From Calditrichota bacterium (GTDB taxonomy: Bacteria > Calditrichota > Calditrichia > Calditrichales > J004), in the NCBI GenBank assembly GCA_013112635.1, contig JABFGF010000007.1, positions 124,001 through 188,000 of the forward strand: a stretch of DNA of 64,000 nucleotides, given 5' to 3'. The position numbers and the translations under genes were made by a program. Under the pieces are notes generated by a model. The model did no database searches. It saw only the letters and a list, made by a program, of their open reading frames with translations, and was not told where the DNA came from. The number at the start of each line of letters is the position of its first letter. Within the stretch, counting starts at the first letter, position 1. Positions 51,324 to 60,629 of this stretch are shown piece by piece.

Positions 51324-51992
51324 ATGAGCTTAATACAAATAAAGAATCTTAAAAAAACATATCAAAGCGGTAATGAAATTGTCAAAGCAGTTAATAATAT
51401 TTCCATGAAAATTGACCTTGGGGAATTTGTGTCTGTAACCGGGGCGTCTGGCTCTGGAAAAAGCACACTCTTAACTCTTTTAGGAGGATTGAGTAAACCG
51501 GCAAAGGGAACTGTGGTAATAGACGAAATAGATATATATGATTTATCAAAAGAACAGCGCGCTGATTTTCGTAAAGAGTATATAGGTTTTGTATTTCAAT
51601 CTTTTCATCTTCTGCCTTACTTAACTGTACTCGAAAATGTTATGATCCCCTTAGCGATCAGCGATATAAAACCATCTCAAAAAAAGGCCATGGCCATGTT
51701 AATGTTAAGAAAAGTAGGTCTGGATAACAAAGCTAAAAGACTACCAAATGAGCTAAGCGGCGGTGAGCAGGAACGGGTTGCTATTGCAAGGGCTTTGGTT
51801 AATGAGCCACCAATAATCCTTGCTGATGAGCCGACGGGTAATCTGGATTCTGGCACAACAAATGTTATAATGAAATTATTCAAACAATTGAATGAACAAG
51901 GACAAACAATTATCATGGTAACTCACGATGAGCAGAATTTACAATTCGCAACACGCAATATTCAGTTGGTTGACGGGGCTCTAATAAATTGA
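51324..51992 (+). CDS. LolD/MacB-type ABC transporter ATPase
   Basis: Protein of 222 residues from ATG 51324 (a GTG at 51306 is less likely). Walker [10 protein letters not shown], signature [15 protein letters not shown], Walker [14 protein letters not shown] and switch His in MVTHDE are all intact. The length is that of a single LolD-like ATPase. It powers the FtsX-type permease encoded just upstream. It is the last gene of the cluster that starts at 45617. Confidence 0.9.
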   Translation: MSLIQIKNLKKTYQSGNEIVKAVNNISMKIDLGEFVSVTGASGSGKSTLLTLLGGLSKPAKGTVVIDEIDIYDLSKEQRADFRKEYIGFVFQSFHLLPYLTVLENVMIPLAISDIKPSQKKAMAMLMLRKVGLDNKAKRLPNELSGGEQERVAIARALVNEPPIILADEPTGNLDSGTTNVIMKLFKQLNEQGQTIIMVTHDEQNLQFATRNIQLVDGALIN

Positions 51993-52379
51993 TACACAAT
52001 TGTATTTCTATTTGGCGGAAATATACTAATCTTAAAGAACGTGAAATATCCAACAAGGTATATTTTTGTTGAATTGATTAACCGGAGAAAATAATTTTGC
52101 CTTGCTTTTTGAAAATATCTACATATATTATGCGCAACCAAAATATAACGTAATTATTATACGTGTTAAAATTTTCACAAACTGTTTCATAAAAAAGAAA
52201 AGTTTCTGATACATGACCGAGGGGGGCTTGTCTCTGAGAACACGGAGAAAAAACGTGGCCACTCCTCAAAAGAAAATTACTTCCTACTCTTTTACACCTC
52301 ACATAAACCACCCCGTTTTTCATCTGGACAATTCAAATCTATTTTATTCACTCAACATAACAAACCCAAGGAGGTTTTT
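51993..52379. other. Long intergenic region, no gene seen
   Basis: Nearly 390 bases between the ABC ATPase and the LVIVD-type gene. Only a weak dyad CAACAA / TTGTTG (near 52052-52072) is visible, perhaps a terminator remnant. No sigma-54-like element or activator palindrome like those at 32 and 45 kb is present. A GGAGG site for the next gene lies at the right end. Confidence 0.4.
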
Positions 52380-54435
52380 ATGAATAAGCTTAGATTGTTT
52401 TTTTTTCATATTTGTTATTGGTAGCATTGGTATTGTTAGTGGCCAGGGAGTTGGACAAACATGGAGTAGCAACATAACACTTAAATGTGTTACGGATTAT
52501 AGTCGTGGTAGTGTTGCGGATGTTTGGGGTTGGAAGAACGGGCAAACACACTATGCGTTAATTACATTAAATGGTGGGCTAAGTATTGTAAACACTGACA
52601 ACACAACATCGCCGGACGAGGTTGTTCACATAAACCGTGCTTCCCCCGGAGAAATACATGCGGTTGATGTAGAAACATTTACTTCCAGTGGTCAAACATA
52701 TGCCTACCTGGCAATTCATTCAACATCAGAAGAAAATTATATATTAATAATTAACCTTAATGAAGCCGTCAAAGAAGAGAATATCCCATCGGGCGGAGAG
52801 AAGATTATTGATCCAGAAGGGAGCCTTGATGTTGTTTTTGTTGGTAGGATTGAAAATCCGTTTCCATCTCCTGAATTTCCGACATCTGTTGCCTGGGAAG
52901 CCCATACGCTAACAATAGCGGGTGGATATTTATATATTGCCTCTCAAAAAGACAAACTACCCGTTTATGATTTAAACGCTAGCCCCACAAACCCTTCCTA
53001 CAAGGGCGTAATTACAACCCCCACAAACAATTTAAAAAGCTGGGGTGTACATGAAATGTATGTAAAAAGTACGGGTTCTGCAACCTCTACAATTTATGCG
53101 TCTTGCAAGCGGGATGGCTTACAGGTAATTAGCTTAGATATGTCTGGTATGGGCTTTAGTTATACAATAACGCAACATTTATATGATGCTGATAAAGCAG
53201 ACGCAGATAAAACCAACTCAACAGATGCATCCTTCGATTTCAGAAACACCCATAGTGCTTGGCCAACCGATGACGGTGCTTATGTTTTCACAACAGATGA
53301 ATTAAGCGTTTGGCCACCGGATAATGAAAATGTTAATCTTGCAACAGATGTTAATCTATATGTTACGGGTGTTTTAAAAGATGCCCACCGCCAAGGCGAT
53401 TTTCTGCGTACCTGGAAAACATCACAGCTTGGAACTTCCAGTGCCTTAAAAAGCGGACACTATGCACCTCAGGGGCAAGCCGCTGGGGTAACAGACCTAA
53501 CTAGCATAAACAATACTATGGTTCCAAGCAGCGTTCATCAAATGTATGCAAAAGGTAATTGTCTATATATTGCACACTATGCTCAAGGCATGCGAGTGGT
53601 TGATATTTACGACCCCGAAAGCCCCCAAGAAATCGGTTATTATGATGATTATCCCACATTAAGTGTCGTTGGTGGTTCAGATTATTTTTTCCGGAAAAGC
53701 ATAAGCACTGGAAGCCCTTGGTATCAAGGAGTTTATGGAGTTTACCCAGATCCTAATCGGCCCGGTATAGTTTATGCCGGAAGCTTTAATAAAGGTTTTT
53801 ACATTTTTGATGTTTTGCCAACCATCACGACACCAACGGGAGTATCAGTTTCGGGCAATCCTACCGAGAATCCAATTATTAGCTGGAATGCGAGCACCGA
53901 CACTGGATTGGATGGTTATAAACTTTATAGGTCACTCGATGGCGGGGCTTATAACTTGCTTATAACGCTTGACAGAAACACCACTTCTTTTGAAGATGGC
54001 GGTGTTATAATAGGTAGCGGAAAATTTGCCCCATATGCCTGTTATAAAGTATCTGCTTTTAATATTACCGGCCGTGAATCAGCTCAAGCATGGCAAAAGT
54101 GTACACAATACAGCGGTCTTAATAAATCAGGGGTGGATCCACTTGTTAGTGAAAACGACAATACTATTCCCAAAGAATTTAATCTAAAACAGGCTTATCC
54201 CAACCCATTTAACCCATCCACAAAGATAAGTTATGACCTACCTGAAAACACTTTTGTAAACCTGGTTGTTTATAATATGCTTGGCATGGAAGTGGCGCTA
54301 TTGGTCAATCGATTTCAGGAAAGCGGACGCTATACGGTTGAGTTTAATGCAAAACATTTGCCCAGCGGTTCGTATATTTATAGAATAAAAGCCGGGCTTT
54401 TTACAGATAAGAAAAAGATAGTACTGGTTAAATAG
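52380..54435 (+). pseudogene. LVIVD-repeat secreted protein with sorting domain, frameshift in a 9-T tract
   Basis: ATG 52380 follows AAGGAGG and begins a signal peptide (MNKLRLFF), but the frame leaves the long reading frame within a run of nine T at 52398-52406. With eight T it would read on as FIFVIGSIGIVSGQG, giving a normal signal peptide and an open frame to 54435 (about 684 residues). The mature part has LVIVD/choice-of-anchor-B repeats (SVADVWGWKNGQTHYALITL; GLQVISLDMSGM; GMRVVDIYDPESP), an FN3-like domain and a type IX sorting domain (AYPNPFNPST to SGSYIYRI). Sequencing slip, phase variation and true inactivation are all possible. Confidence 0.75.
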
Positions 54436-54506
54436 CACTGCGTATCCCCCTGAAACTAATTATATTATTGAAAAGAGGGACGCCTTTAATTACAAAAAAT
54501 GACGAT

Positions 54507-55850
54507 ATGATTGTTTTAAAACTGTTTTTAACGATAATTACTGTTCTACTTTTTAATTCATTTTTGACTGCACAAGAAAACTGGCGGCTTGTTGGGTTTG
54601 GGGATTTTTCAATTGAGCATGTTTATGTCAATGGTGATACAATATGGGTTAGTACAATTGATTCAACATTTAAAAGCGAGGTTCATTATAGCTTTACAGC
54701 AGGCGATACCTGGAACAAGGTTTCAGATACAGATACACTAATAAGTGGTTGGTTAAAGTTAATTCAGGTGAACCCCTATAATGGTTTAATAATTTATGCC
54801 CGTACAAAAAAGGGTCGGGGTGTAGTAAGTACAGATGCTGGTAAAGCATGGACAGTAATTTACCCTGACCAAGAACCTTGGCCCCAAAATACAGAGGTAA
54901 CGGATATTTATGTTTCACCGCATAACAAAAACACTCTTTTTGGGATAATTCAAACGCGGAGCGGGGCAACCATTGATTATCTATATCGTTCTAATAATAA
55001 TGGCATAAATTGGGAATATATCAATGGTGGTTTTCCCTCGTCAAGTCATGGCTCAACTCTAGTTTTTGCTTATGATCCTGTGGACAGCACGAAGATGTAT
55101 GCAGCAATAGATGATAAATTTGGAGAACACTGGTTTTATATAAGCAACAATCAAGGGGCCAATTGGAATTTTATGGCAGGCTCTGTTTCATCGGATAAAA
55201 TTATTGTTGATTGGAGTCAAAGTGATTTAATATATGTCTTCGCTTTTCCACTTCGCTCAGAAGATGGGGGGGGAAGTTGGATCAATGCAAACAACGGCCT
55301 TCCATCTGGTTGGAAATATTGGTTCAGCATAATTGATCCGCAAGACCCAAATGTGCTATATATGTCAACAAAACTCGGTGTTTATATAACAATTAACAGA
55401 GCGGAGTTGTGGACATTAATGGAGGGGTCTCAATATTTGGATTTGAACTTTAGCTCTGGTGTTCAAGGAAAAAACGCAAATTTATTTATTGATTCAACAA
55501 CCCAAAAGTTATTCGTTGGTACAAAAAAGGGATTATATTCATATAATCTTATAACATCAATTAAAAAAAAAGACCATAACCCCAAAGAATATAAACTTGG
55601 TCAAAACTTTCCCAACCCCTTTAATCCATCTACTAAAATAAATTATCACTTAGCACAAAATAGTTTTGTTTCCTTAAAAATCTATGATGTTTCTGGGCGT
55701 TTAATAAAAACACTGGTTAATCAACAACAAAATGCTGGGGAACAGTCGGTATTATTTGATGGAGCAGGTTTACCAAGTGGGGTATATTTCTACAGGTTAA
55801 TTACGTCTAATGGTTTTTCGCAAAGTCGAAAAATGCTTTTGCTCAAATAA
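54507..55850 (+). CDS. Secreted BNR/sortilin-type repeat protein with sorting domain
   Basis: Protein of about 447 residues from ATG 54507; a TTG at 54468 would put extra polar residues before the signal peptide (IVLKLFLTIITVLLF, cleaved near FLTAQ). BNR-like beta-propeller repeats are visible (YSFTAGDTWNKV, STDAGKAWTVI, YRSNNNGINWEY, SNNQGANWNF). The sorting domain runs from NFPNPFNPST to SGVYFYRLIT. It is similar in design to the protein at 27702. Exported by type IX secretion and probably cell-surface attached; ligand unknown. Confidence 0.75.
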   Translation: MIVLKLFLTIITVLLFNSFLTAQENWRLVGFGDFSIEHVYVNGDTIWVSTIDSTFKSEVHYSFTAGDTWNKVSDTDTLISGWLKLIQVNPYNGLIIYARTKKGRGVVSTDAGKAWTVIYPDQEPWPQNTEVTDIYVSPHNKNTLFGIIQTRSGATIDYLYRSNNNGINWEYINGGFPSSSHGSTLVFAYDPVDSTKMYAAIDDKFGEHWFYISNNQGANWNFMAGSVSSDKIIVDWSQSDLIYVFAFPLRSEDGGGSWINANNGLPSGWKYWFSIIDPQDPNVLYMSTKLGVYITINRAELWTLMEGSQYLDLNFSSGVQGKNANLFIDSTTQKLFVGTKKGLYSYNLITSIKKKDHNPKEYKLGQNFPNPFNPSTKINYHLAQNSFVSLKIYDVSGRLIKTLVNQQQNAGEQSVLFDGAGLPSGVYFYRLITSNGFSQSRKMLLLK

Positions 55851-55857
55851 CATATTG

Positions 55858-56172
55858 TTACTTTGGATATTTTAACAGAACAGAGAATTTTTCCTTAATA
55901 AAGGCTTTGGTTGGAGTGCCTGTCATTTTCCCGTCAATTGAGAAAATCCTGCAGCCAAAAATGTAATTACCATCTTTTTCTTCAAAATCAATTCCATTCA
56001 CGCGGATAGTGGGTGAGCCCAAGAACTTTTTTTTAACAGCATCGTCCGCATCCAATACTTCAATGATGTTGTAGCTGGAATCAAATCCAAGGTCTTTCAA
56101 AGCATTTTTTAAATTGTCACCGGTTTCAACATAAGAAGGGCATCCTTCAAAATAGTATAATTCAATGTTCAT
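55858..56172 (-). CDS. Thioredoxin-fold protein of the mercury locus (DUF2703-like)
   Basis: Protein of 104 residues from the ATG at 56172, chosen because AGGAG lies seven bases upstream; an upstream start at 56214 is weaker. IELYYFEGCPSY and LGSPTIRVNGIDFE followed by FGCRIF are the signature of small thioredoxin-fold proteins usually found beside merR/merA ('yfeGCPsc...sPTirvnG'). Only one Cys (Cys11) is at the active-site position, where CPxC is more common, plus the Cys in FGCRIF. It is divergent from merR and shares the MerR operator. It may bind or pass mercury; its function is not proven. Confidence 0.68.
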   Translation of the reverse strand: MNIELYYFEGCPSYVETGDNLKNALKDLGFDSSYNIIEVLDADDAVKKKFLGSPTIRVNGIDFEEKDGNYIFGCRIFSIDGKMTGTPTKAFIKEKFSVLLKYPK

Positions 56173-56277
56173 TGTTAGCTCCTGACTGTTTTCTTTGTTA
56201 CATGAAATTGTCATAAAGAATAATAATGTTAAAAAGACAGTTTTTATCTTAAGTCCTTAAATGTTTATACCAGTGTA

Positions 56278-56315
56278 AAAATAATTGACTGGACTATACT
56301 CCAGTCAAATATATT
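56278..56315. promoter_or_regulatory. Symmetric MerR-type divergent promoter/operator
   Basis: Perfect dyad TTGACTGGA / TCCAGTCAA (56285-56308) with 6-base centre. To the right: -35 TTGACT (56285-56290) and -10 TATATT (56310-56315), separated by 19 bp, the elongated spacing activated by MerR through DNA twist. To the left on the minus strand: -35 TTGACT (56308-56303), 19 bp and -10 TATTTT (56283-56278). One MerR dimer could therefore control both directions. Confidence 0.85.
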
Positions 56316-56335
56316 AATAGAAAAATGGATAAAAG

Positions 56336-56725
56336 ATGAATATTCGAGACATATCTAAAGAAACAGGGTTTTCAATTGATACAATTCGTTATTATGAAAA
56401 AATGGAGTTAATCGAAAATGTTGAACGCTCAGAATCGGGGTACCGCATTTTTAGCGATGAAGATTTAAAACGTTTTCTTTTTATCAAAAAAGCAAAGAAA
56501 ATCGGTTTTACCCTGAATGATATCCGGGAACTTCTAACTTTGCGGATTGAGACAGATCAGCCATGCGAACCTGTTCATGAGCTGGCCAGGGGAAAACTAA
56601 AAATCGTAGAAGAAAAGCTAAATGAGTTAACAAGGATTAAAAAAGTATTAAAAGAGCTTATTGATCAATGTTCCCCAGACAAATCAACAGATTCCTGTCC
56701 TATTTTACGCGTTTTGGAAAACTAA
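56336..56725 (+). CDS. merR: Mercury-responsive regulator MerR
   Basis: Protein of 129 residues: N-terminal winged HTH (DISKETGFSIDTIRYYEKMEL, SGYRIFSDEDLKR), dimerisation helix, and three Cys at 77, 112 and 121. The spacing (35 and 9) equals that of Tn501 MerR Cys82, Cys117 and Cys126, which bind Hg(II) in trigonal form. So this is a true MerR and not CueR or ZntR. It represses and, with mercury, activates the 19-bp promoter in front of it. The gene is the first of the mer operon rather than divergent from it. Confidence 0.92.
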   Translation: MNIRDISKETGFSIDTIRYYEKMELIENVERSESGYRIFSDEDLKRFLFIKKAKKIGFTLNDIRELLTLRIETDQPCEPVHELARGKLKIVEEKLNELTRIKKVLKELIDQCSPDKSTDSCPILRVLEN

Positions 56726-56798
56726 TTGAAGCCCTAAATCACACTTCAGCGCATCTAATTAAGATAAGATTATTTAACAAGAGGTTTTAAAGAGTTTT

Positions 56799-57443
56799 AT
56801 GAAGGCAGCTATTGATCCAACTAAAAAAGAAAGGCGTACTATTGCTGGTGTTATTATAGCGGCTTTAGCGGCATCTGTTTGTTGTGTTGGCCCATTGGTA
56901 TTACTTGGCCTTGGTGTTGGCGGCGCATGGGTGGGAAATCTTACAGCACTTGAACCATTTCGGCCTTATTTAAAGGCACTTACATTTGGCGTTTTGGGTT
57001 ATGCTTTTTATAAAATCTACAAGCCCAAGGCTGAAATCTGCGAACCGGGCAGCTATTGCGCCAATCCCAAGTCGGATAAAATCAATAAAATTACTTTATG
57101 GATTAGCACTGTTTTTGTTTTAGGGTTGCTGGCAAATCCCTATATCGCGGAAGAATTGGTTTCCAGTGAAAATGCTAAGGCAGATAGACTTAGTGAACAA
57201 CTGGCGGATTTAAAGCAAATTACTTTGGATGTCCCCGGGATGAATTGCCCGGCCTGCCCGTTCACTGTTCAAAAAAGTTTGAAAAGGCTGAATGGCGTTG
57301 TCTCGGCCAAGGCAACATTGGAAGATAAAAAAGCGGTCGTAATTTATAACCCGGCTATAGTCAGTTTAGAAAAAATGATTGAAGCGACGACCAATGCCGG
57401 TTATCCATCAACACCCGTTGATAAAAAATTAAACGAGGAATGA
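56799..57443 (+). CDS. merT: MerT-MerP fusion mercury importer
   Basis: Protein of 214 residues. The MerT part (1-125) has three membrane segments with the vicinal Cys pair in SVCCVGPLVLLGLGVGG and a cytoplasmic Cys pair in EICEPGSYC. After a short linker, a MerP-like HMA domain (about 138-205) carries GMNCPACP. In Tn501 these are two proteins; here the periplasmic Hg(II) binder is tethered to the transporter. It brings Hg(II) into the cytoplasm for reduction by MerA, whose gene starts two bases after its stop. Confidence 0.9.
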   Translation: MKAAIDPTKKERRTIAGVIIAALAASVCCVGPLVLLGLGVGGAWVGNLTALEPFRPYLKALTFGVLGYAFYKIYKPKAEICEPGSYCANPKSDKINKITLWISTVFVLGLLANPYIAEELVSSENAKADRLSEQLADLKQITLDVPGMNCPACPFTVQKSLKRLNGVVSAKATLEDKKAVVIYNPAIVSLEKMIEATTNAGYPSTPVDKKLNEE

Positions 57444-57444
57444 A

Positions 57445-59085
57445 ATGAAAATTAAAACCTTGCAACTCGATATAAAAGGTATGACCTGCGACCATTGTGC
57501 GACGAGCATTGAAAAAAAGCTGGATGCGGATGGTATCATTGAAAAAAGTGTCAGCTACAAGGAAGCGGGCGGTCAGATCTCTTTTGATGAAAATAAAATA
57601 AGCAGCGAAGATATTACCAATCTAGTAAATGGCCTTGGTCATTATAAAGTAACTGGTTCTTCAGAGTTGCAGGAAAACTTTGGAAACGAAAATCACCTGA
57701 TTATAATTGGTGGTGGCTCAGCAGCTTTTGCTGCAACTATTCAAGCCCGTAAGCATGGAGCAAAAGTAACCATGATCAATGGTGGGCTGCCCATTGGTGG
57801 GACCTGCGTAAATGTGGGCTGTGTACCTTCGAAAAACCTAATCAGAGCTGCCGAAGCCATGCATAAAGCCAATCATAATCCGTTTTCGGGTGTTGAAAGT
57901 AGTGGACGTCTGACAAGCTTTAAGGATTTAATCAAACAAAAAAGTGATCTTGTCCTTGATCTGCGCCAGCAAAAATATATAAATGTCATCAAGGATATGG
58001 AAAATTTCCGGAAGATTGAAGGCCGGGCTAAAATCACTTCACCCACAACTGTAGAGGTAAATGGCAAAACGATATCCGGTAGCCATATTTTGCTTGCCAC
58101 AGGCGCCAGGCCGCTCATCCCAAATATTCCCGGGTTGAATGATGTACCGTTCTTAACCAATGAAGAAGCCTTTGAACTGGAAGAATTGCCAAAGTCTGTC
58201 ATTGTTTTAGGTGGGCGTTATATTGCTTTGGAAATAGCCCAGATGTTTTCACGATTAGGAAGTAAAGTAACCATTCTTCAGCGTTCGGATCGTATCTTGC
58301 CCACAGAGACGGCAGATTTAACTGATGAGCTCACTGGCTATTTTGAAGAGGAAGGTATAACTGTTGTAGCCGGTAATAATTTAGTGAGCGTGAATAAAAA
58401 AGATGGACAGATTAGTGTTGAATCACTTATAAATGGTGAAACACGTCATTTTGAAGCGGAAAAAATGATCGTTGCTACAGGGCGTCAGGCGAACACAAGC
58501 AACATGGGTTTACAAGAAATTGGAGTTGAATTGAACTCTTCTGGTTTTGTAAAGGTAAACGATAACCTGCAAACATCTGTATCAACTATTTATTCTGCAG
58601 GTGATGTATTAGGCGAGAACATGTTTGTTTATACTGCTGCTTATGAAGGTAAGCTGGCGGCAAACAATATGTTTAACCCTGTTCAGAAGGAACGCGATTA
58701 TACTGCCCTTCCCTGGGTTGTTTTTACTGATCCGCAAGTAGCCGGTGTTGGTCTGGATGAAAACCAGGCAGCCGAAAAAGGCATTGAGGCTGATACGGCT
58801 GTTTTACTTTTGAGCCATGTACCGCGTGCTATTGCCGCTAAAGATACTCGTGGTTTTATAAAATTGATACGTGATAAAAATACAGATAAACTGATTGGCG
58901 CCCGCATACTTGCACCGGAAGGTTCGGAACTTTTGATGGAAGTGGCCATGGTCATAAAGTTTGGTATCACCACAGAACAGATTATAGAAATGTTTCATCC
59001 TTACCTTATTTTAGGCGAAGGAATAAAGCTGGCGGCCATCACCTTTAGTAAAAGTGTAGAAGAATTGAGCTGTTGTGCCACATAG
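57445..59085 (+). CDS. merA: Mercuric reductase MerA with N-terminal HMA domain
   Basis: Flavoprotein of 546 residues: HMA domain with GMTCDHCA (residues ~11-18), FAD fold (IIGGGSAAFAATIQARKHG), redox pair in GGTCVNVGCVPSK, NAD(P)H fold (VIVLGGRYIALEIAQMFSRLG), YSAGDVLGE, and the C-terminal vicinal Cys pair LSCCAT that hands Hg(II) to the active site. It reduces Hg(II) to volatile Hg(0) with NADPH. All catalytic residues are present, and the length is normal. It follows the MerT-MerP gene with a one-base gap. Confidence 0.95.
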   Translation: MKIKTLQLDIKGMTCDHCATSIEKKLDADGIIEKSVSYKEAGGQISFDENKISSEDITNLVNGLGHYKVTGSSELQENFGNENHLIIIGGGSAAFAATIQARKHGAKVTMINGGLPIGGTCVNVGCVPSKNLIRAAEAMHKANHNPFSGVESSGRLTSFKDLIKQKSDLVLDLRQQKYINVIKDMENFRKIEGRAKITSPTTVEVNGKTISGSHILLATGARPLIPNIPGLNDVPFLTNEEAFELEELPKSVIVLGGRYIALEIAQMFSRLGSKVTILQRSDRILPTETADLTDELTGYFEEEGITVVAGNNLVSVNKKDGQISVESLINGETRHFEAEKMIVATGRQANTSNMGLQEIGVELNSSGFVKVNDNLQTSVSTIYSAGDVLGENMFVYTAAYEGKLAANNMFNPVQKERDYTALPWVVFTDPQVAGVGLDENQAAEKGIEADTAVLLLSHVPRAIAAKDTRGFIKLIRDKNTDKLIGARILAPEGSELLMEVAMVIKFGITTEQIIEMFHPYLILGEGIKLAAITFSKSVEELSCCAT

Positions 59086-59133
59086 CAGGCACATAAATCA
59101 CCGATAAGAATTAAAACAAAGAAAGGGCATAGA

Positions 59134-59463
59134 ATGAAGATATTCAAAATTATAATTATCAACCTGGTATTAATAGCCGCAAACCTTTTTGCCCAGGATG
59201 AAAACAAGAAAGCTAAAACATCATACGAGATTACTTTTACGGTTAACGGAATGACCTGCGAAGGATGTGTTGAGCATGTTCAGGAAACATTGAAGGCAGT
59301 TAATGGGGTAACAGGTTATGATGTAAAACGTAAAGAAAATCTTGCCGTGGTGGAGTTTGATCCTAAAGTAACAAATGCAGTAAAAATTGAAGAAGCCCTT
59401 AAGAAAACCAATTTTGAAATCAAAAAGCAAGCAAAAGATGAAAAACAGGATGAACAGAAATAA
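59134..59463 (+). CDS. Periplasmic HMA protein, MerP-like
   Basis: Protein of 109 residues with a signal peptide ending NLFAQ, then one HMA domain with GMTCEGCV (about residue 44) and the family pattern 'vQetLkavnGVtgydVkrkenlavVeFdp'. It binds Hg(II) or Cu(I) in the periplasm between two Cys. The C-terminus is a charged Lys/Gln/Glu tail. It overlaps the next gene by 14 bases. Confidence 0.82.
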   Translation: MKIFKIIIINLVLIAANLFAQDENKKAKTSYEITFTVNGMTCEGCVEHVQETLKAVNGVTGYDVKRKENLAVVEFDPKVTNAVKIEEALKKTNFEIKKQAKDEKQDEQK

Positions 59464-60238
59464 AATATTCACCATTCTAATTGTGATCGTATTATCCGGC
59501 GCGTTGTTCGCCCATGAGCCTTTGTTTGGCCTGGGGCCACATACTATCTATGAAGCAGGATATGCCATTGAGACAGAATTTGAAAAGAGTGATGATGAAC
59601 TTGTAAACCAGCTTGAACTGCTTTATGGCTTCACACCTGATTGGGCCGTAACTATTGCATTGCCTTATCAATTTACCAATGATAATAAAAATGGCAGCTT
59701 GGGAAGATTGACCCTGCGCAGTAAGTTTCGTTTTTACCGTGATGATATGAAGGGTGCCAGTAAACAGGCTGCTATTCATGCAGGTATCCAGTTACCAACA
59801 GGTAAAAACAGTATTGATGCTACTGATTTTTTTGCGGGGCTCTCATTTGGGTATGAATCACGTCGCCATTATTTTTTTACATCTGCCCGTTTTCGTTATA
59901 ATAGACCTATTGATAACCTGGAACGAGGGCATGTGTTCAAATATGATGTGGCTTACGGGATACGCCCCTGGTTACTGGAATACTTGCAACCGGATCCTGT
60001 TTTCTTGATTGAACTGACTGGTGAGATAATTGACCAAAACAGTCTTAACGGCGTTAATAATCCTGATAGTGGGGGAAATTTGATAAGTATTGCCCCCGGT
60101 CTTTTGTTCAGTTACCGTAATATTATGCTTAAGGCAGGTATAAAAATTCCCATTCTGAATGGTTTAAATGGTTCACAAAAATTACCAGGTAATGAATATA
60201 TTCTTGGTTTAGAAATTCATTTCCCCCCATTGTATTAA
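59450..60238 (+). CDS. Outer-membrane beta-barrel protein in the mer operon (1)
   Basis: Protein of 262 residues from ATG 59450, overlapping the HMA gene. Signal peptide ending ALFAHEPL, then barrel strands: TPDWAVTIALPYQF, RLTLRSKFRFYRDD, AAIHAGIQLPTGKN, YFFTSARFRYNR, GGNLISIAPGLLFSYRN. This is the 'transporter' family of outer-membrane barrels related to phenol-degradation MetA-type proteins. A second protein of the same type is at 61009. In a mer operon it may serve as an entry or exit route for mercury compounds, but this is inference. Confidence 0.65.
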   Translation: MNRNKIFTILIVIVLSGALFAHEPLFGLGPHTIYEAGYAIETEFEKSDDELVNQLELLYGFTPDWAVTIALPYQFTNDNKNGSLGRLTLRSKFRFYRDDMKGASKQAAIHAGIQLPTGKNSIDATDFFAGLSFGYESRRHYFFTSARFRYNRPIDNLERGHVFKYDVAYGIRPWLLEYLQPDPVFLIELTGEIIDQNSLNGVNNPDSGGNLISIAPGLLFSYRNIMLKAGIKIPILNGLNGSQKLPGNEYILGLEIHFPPLY

Positions 60239-60257
60239 GTGTAAAAGAGGCATAATT

Positions 60258-60629
60258 ATGAATAATTTAATAAGTCTAAAATATAATTACATTTATCTCT
60301 TTTTATTGATTTCTATTGTTAATGTTTCTGTTCTTGCTGAAGATAAAAACAATGACATTATTAAAGGTGAGAAAATCCATATAGAAGTGGATGGCTTATC
60401 CTGCCCATTTTGCGCTTATGGCCTGGAAAAAAAGTTAAAAGCCCTGGACAGTATAGATACACTTGATATAAATATAAATGAAGGCTTGATTAAAATCTTT
60501 TTAAAAAAAGACAAACAAATCAGTAAAACGGAAATCCGGGAAAAAGTAGCCGAAGCAGGGTTTACATTTCGCAAGCTCGTTGTTGATGGGAAAGAGTATG
60601 AAATTAAAAACAACTCTGGTGATAAATAA
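60258..60629 (+). CDS. Periplasmic HMA protein
   Basis: Protein of 123 residues with a signal peptide ending VLAEDKN and one HMA domain in which the metal site reads GLSCPFCAYGLEKKL; 'PF' between the Cys differs from the MerP and CopZ type. Sequence after it: IDTLDININEGLIKIFLKK. Because the stop (TAA) overlaps the ATG of the MerT-like gene, the two are probably translated together and could be a split MerP/MerT-like pair. Confidence 0.78.
   Translation: MNNLISLKYNYIYLFLLISIVNVSVLAEDKNNDIIKGEKIHIEVDGLSCPFCAYGLEKKLKALDSIDTLDININEGLIKIFLKKDKQISKTEIREKVAEAGFTFRKLVVDGKEYEIKNNSGDK

Noticed and set aside
59492-60008. Alternative frames within the barrel gene at 59450
   Set aside because: They lack ribosome sites and signal peptides, while the main frame has a signal peptide and continuous amphipathic strands.
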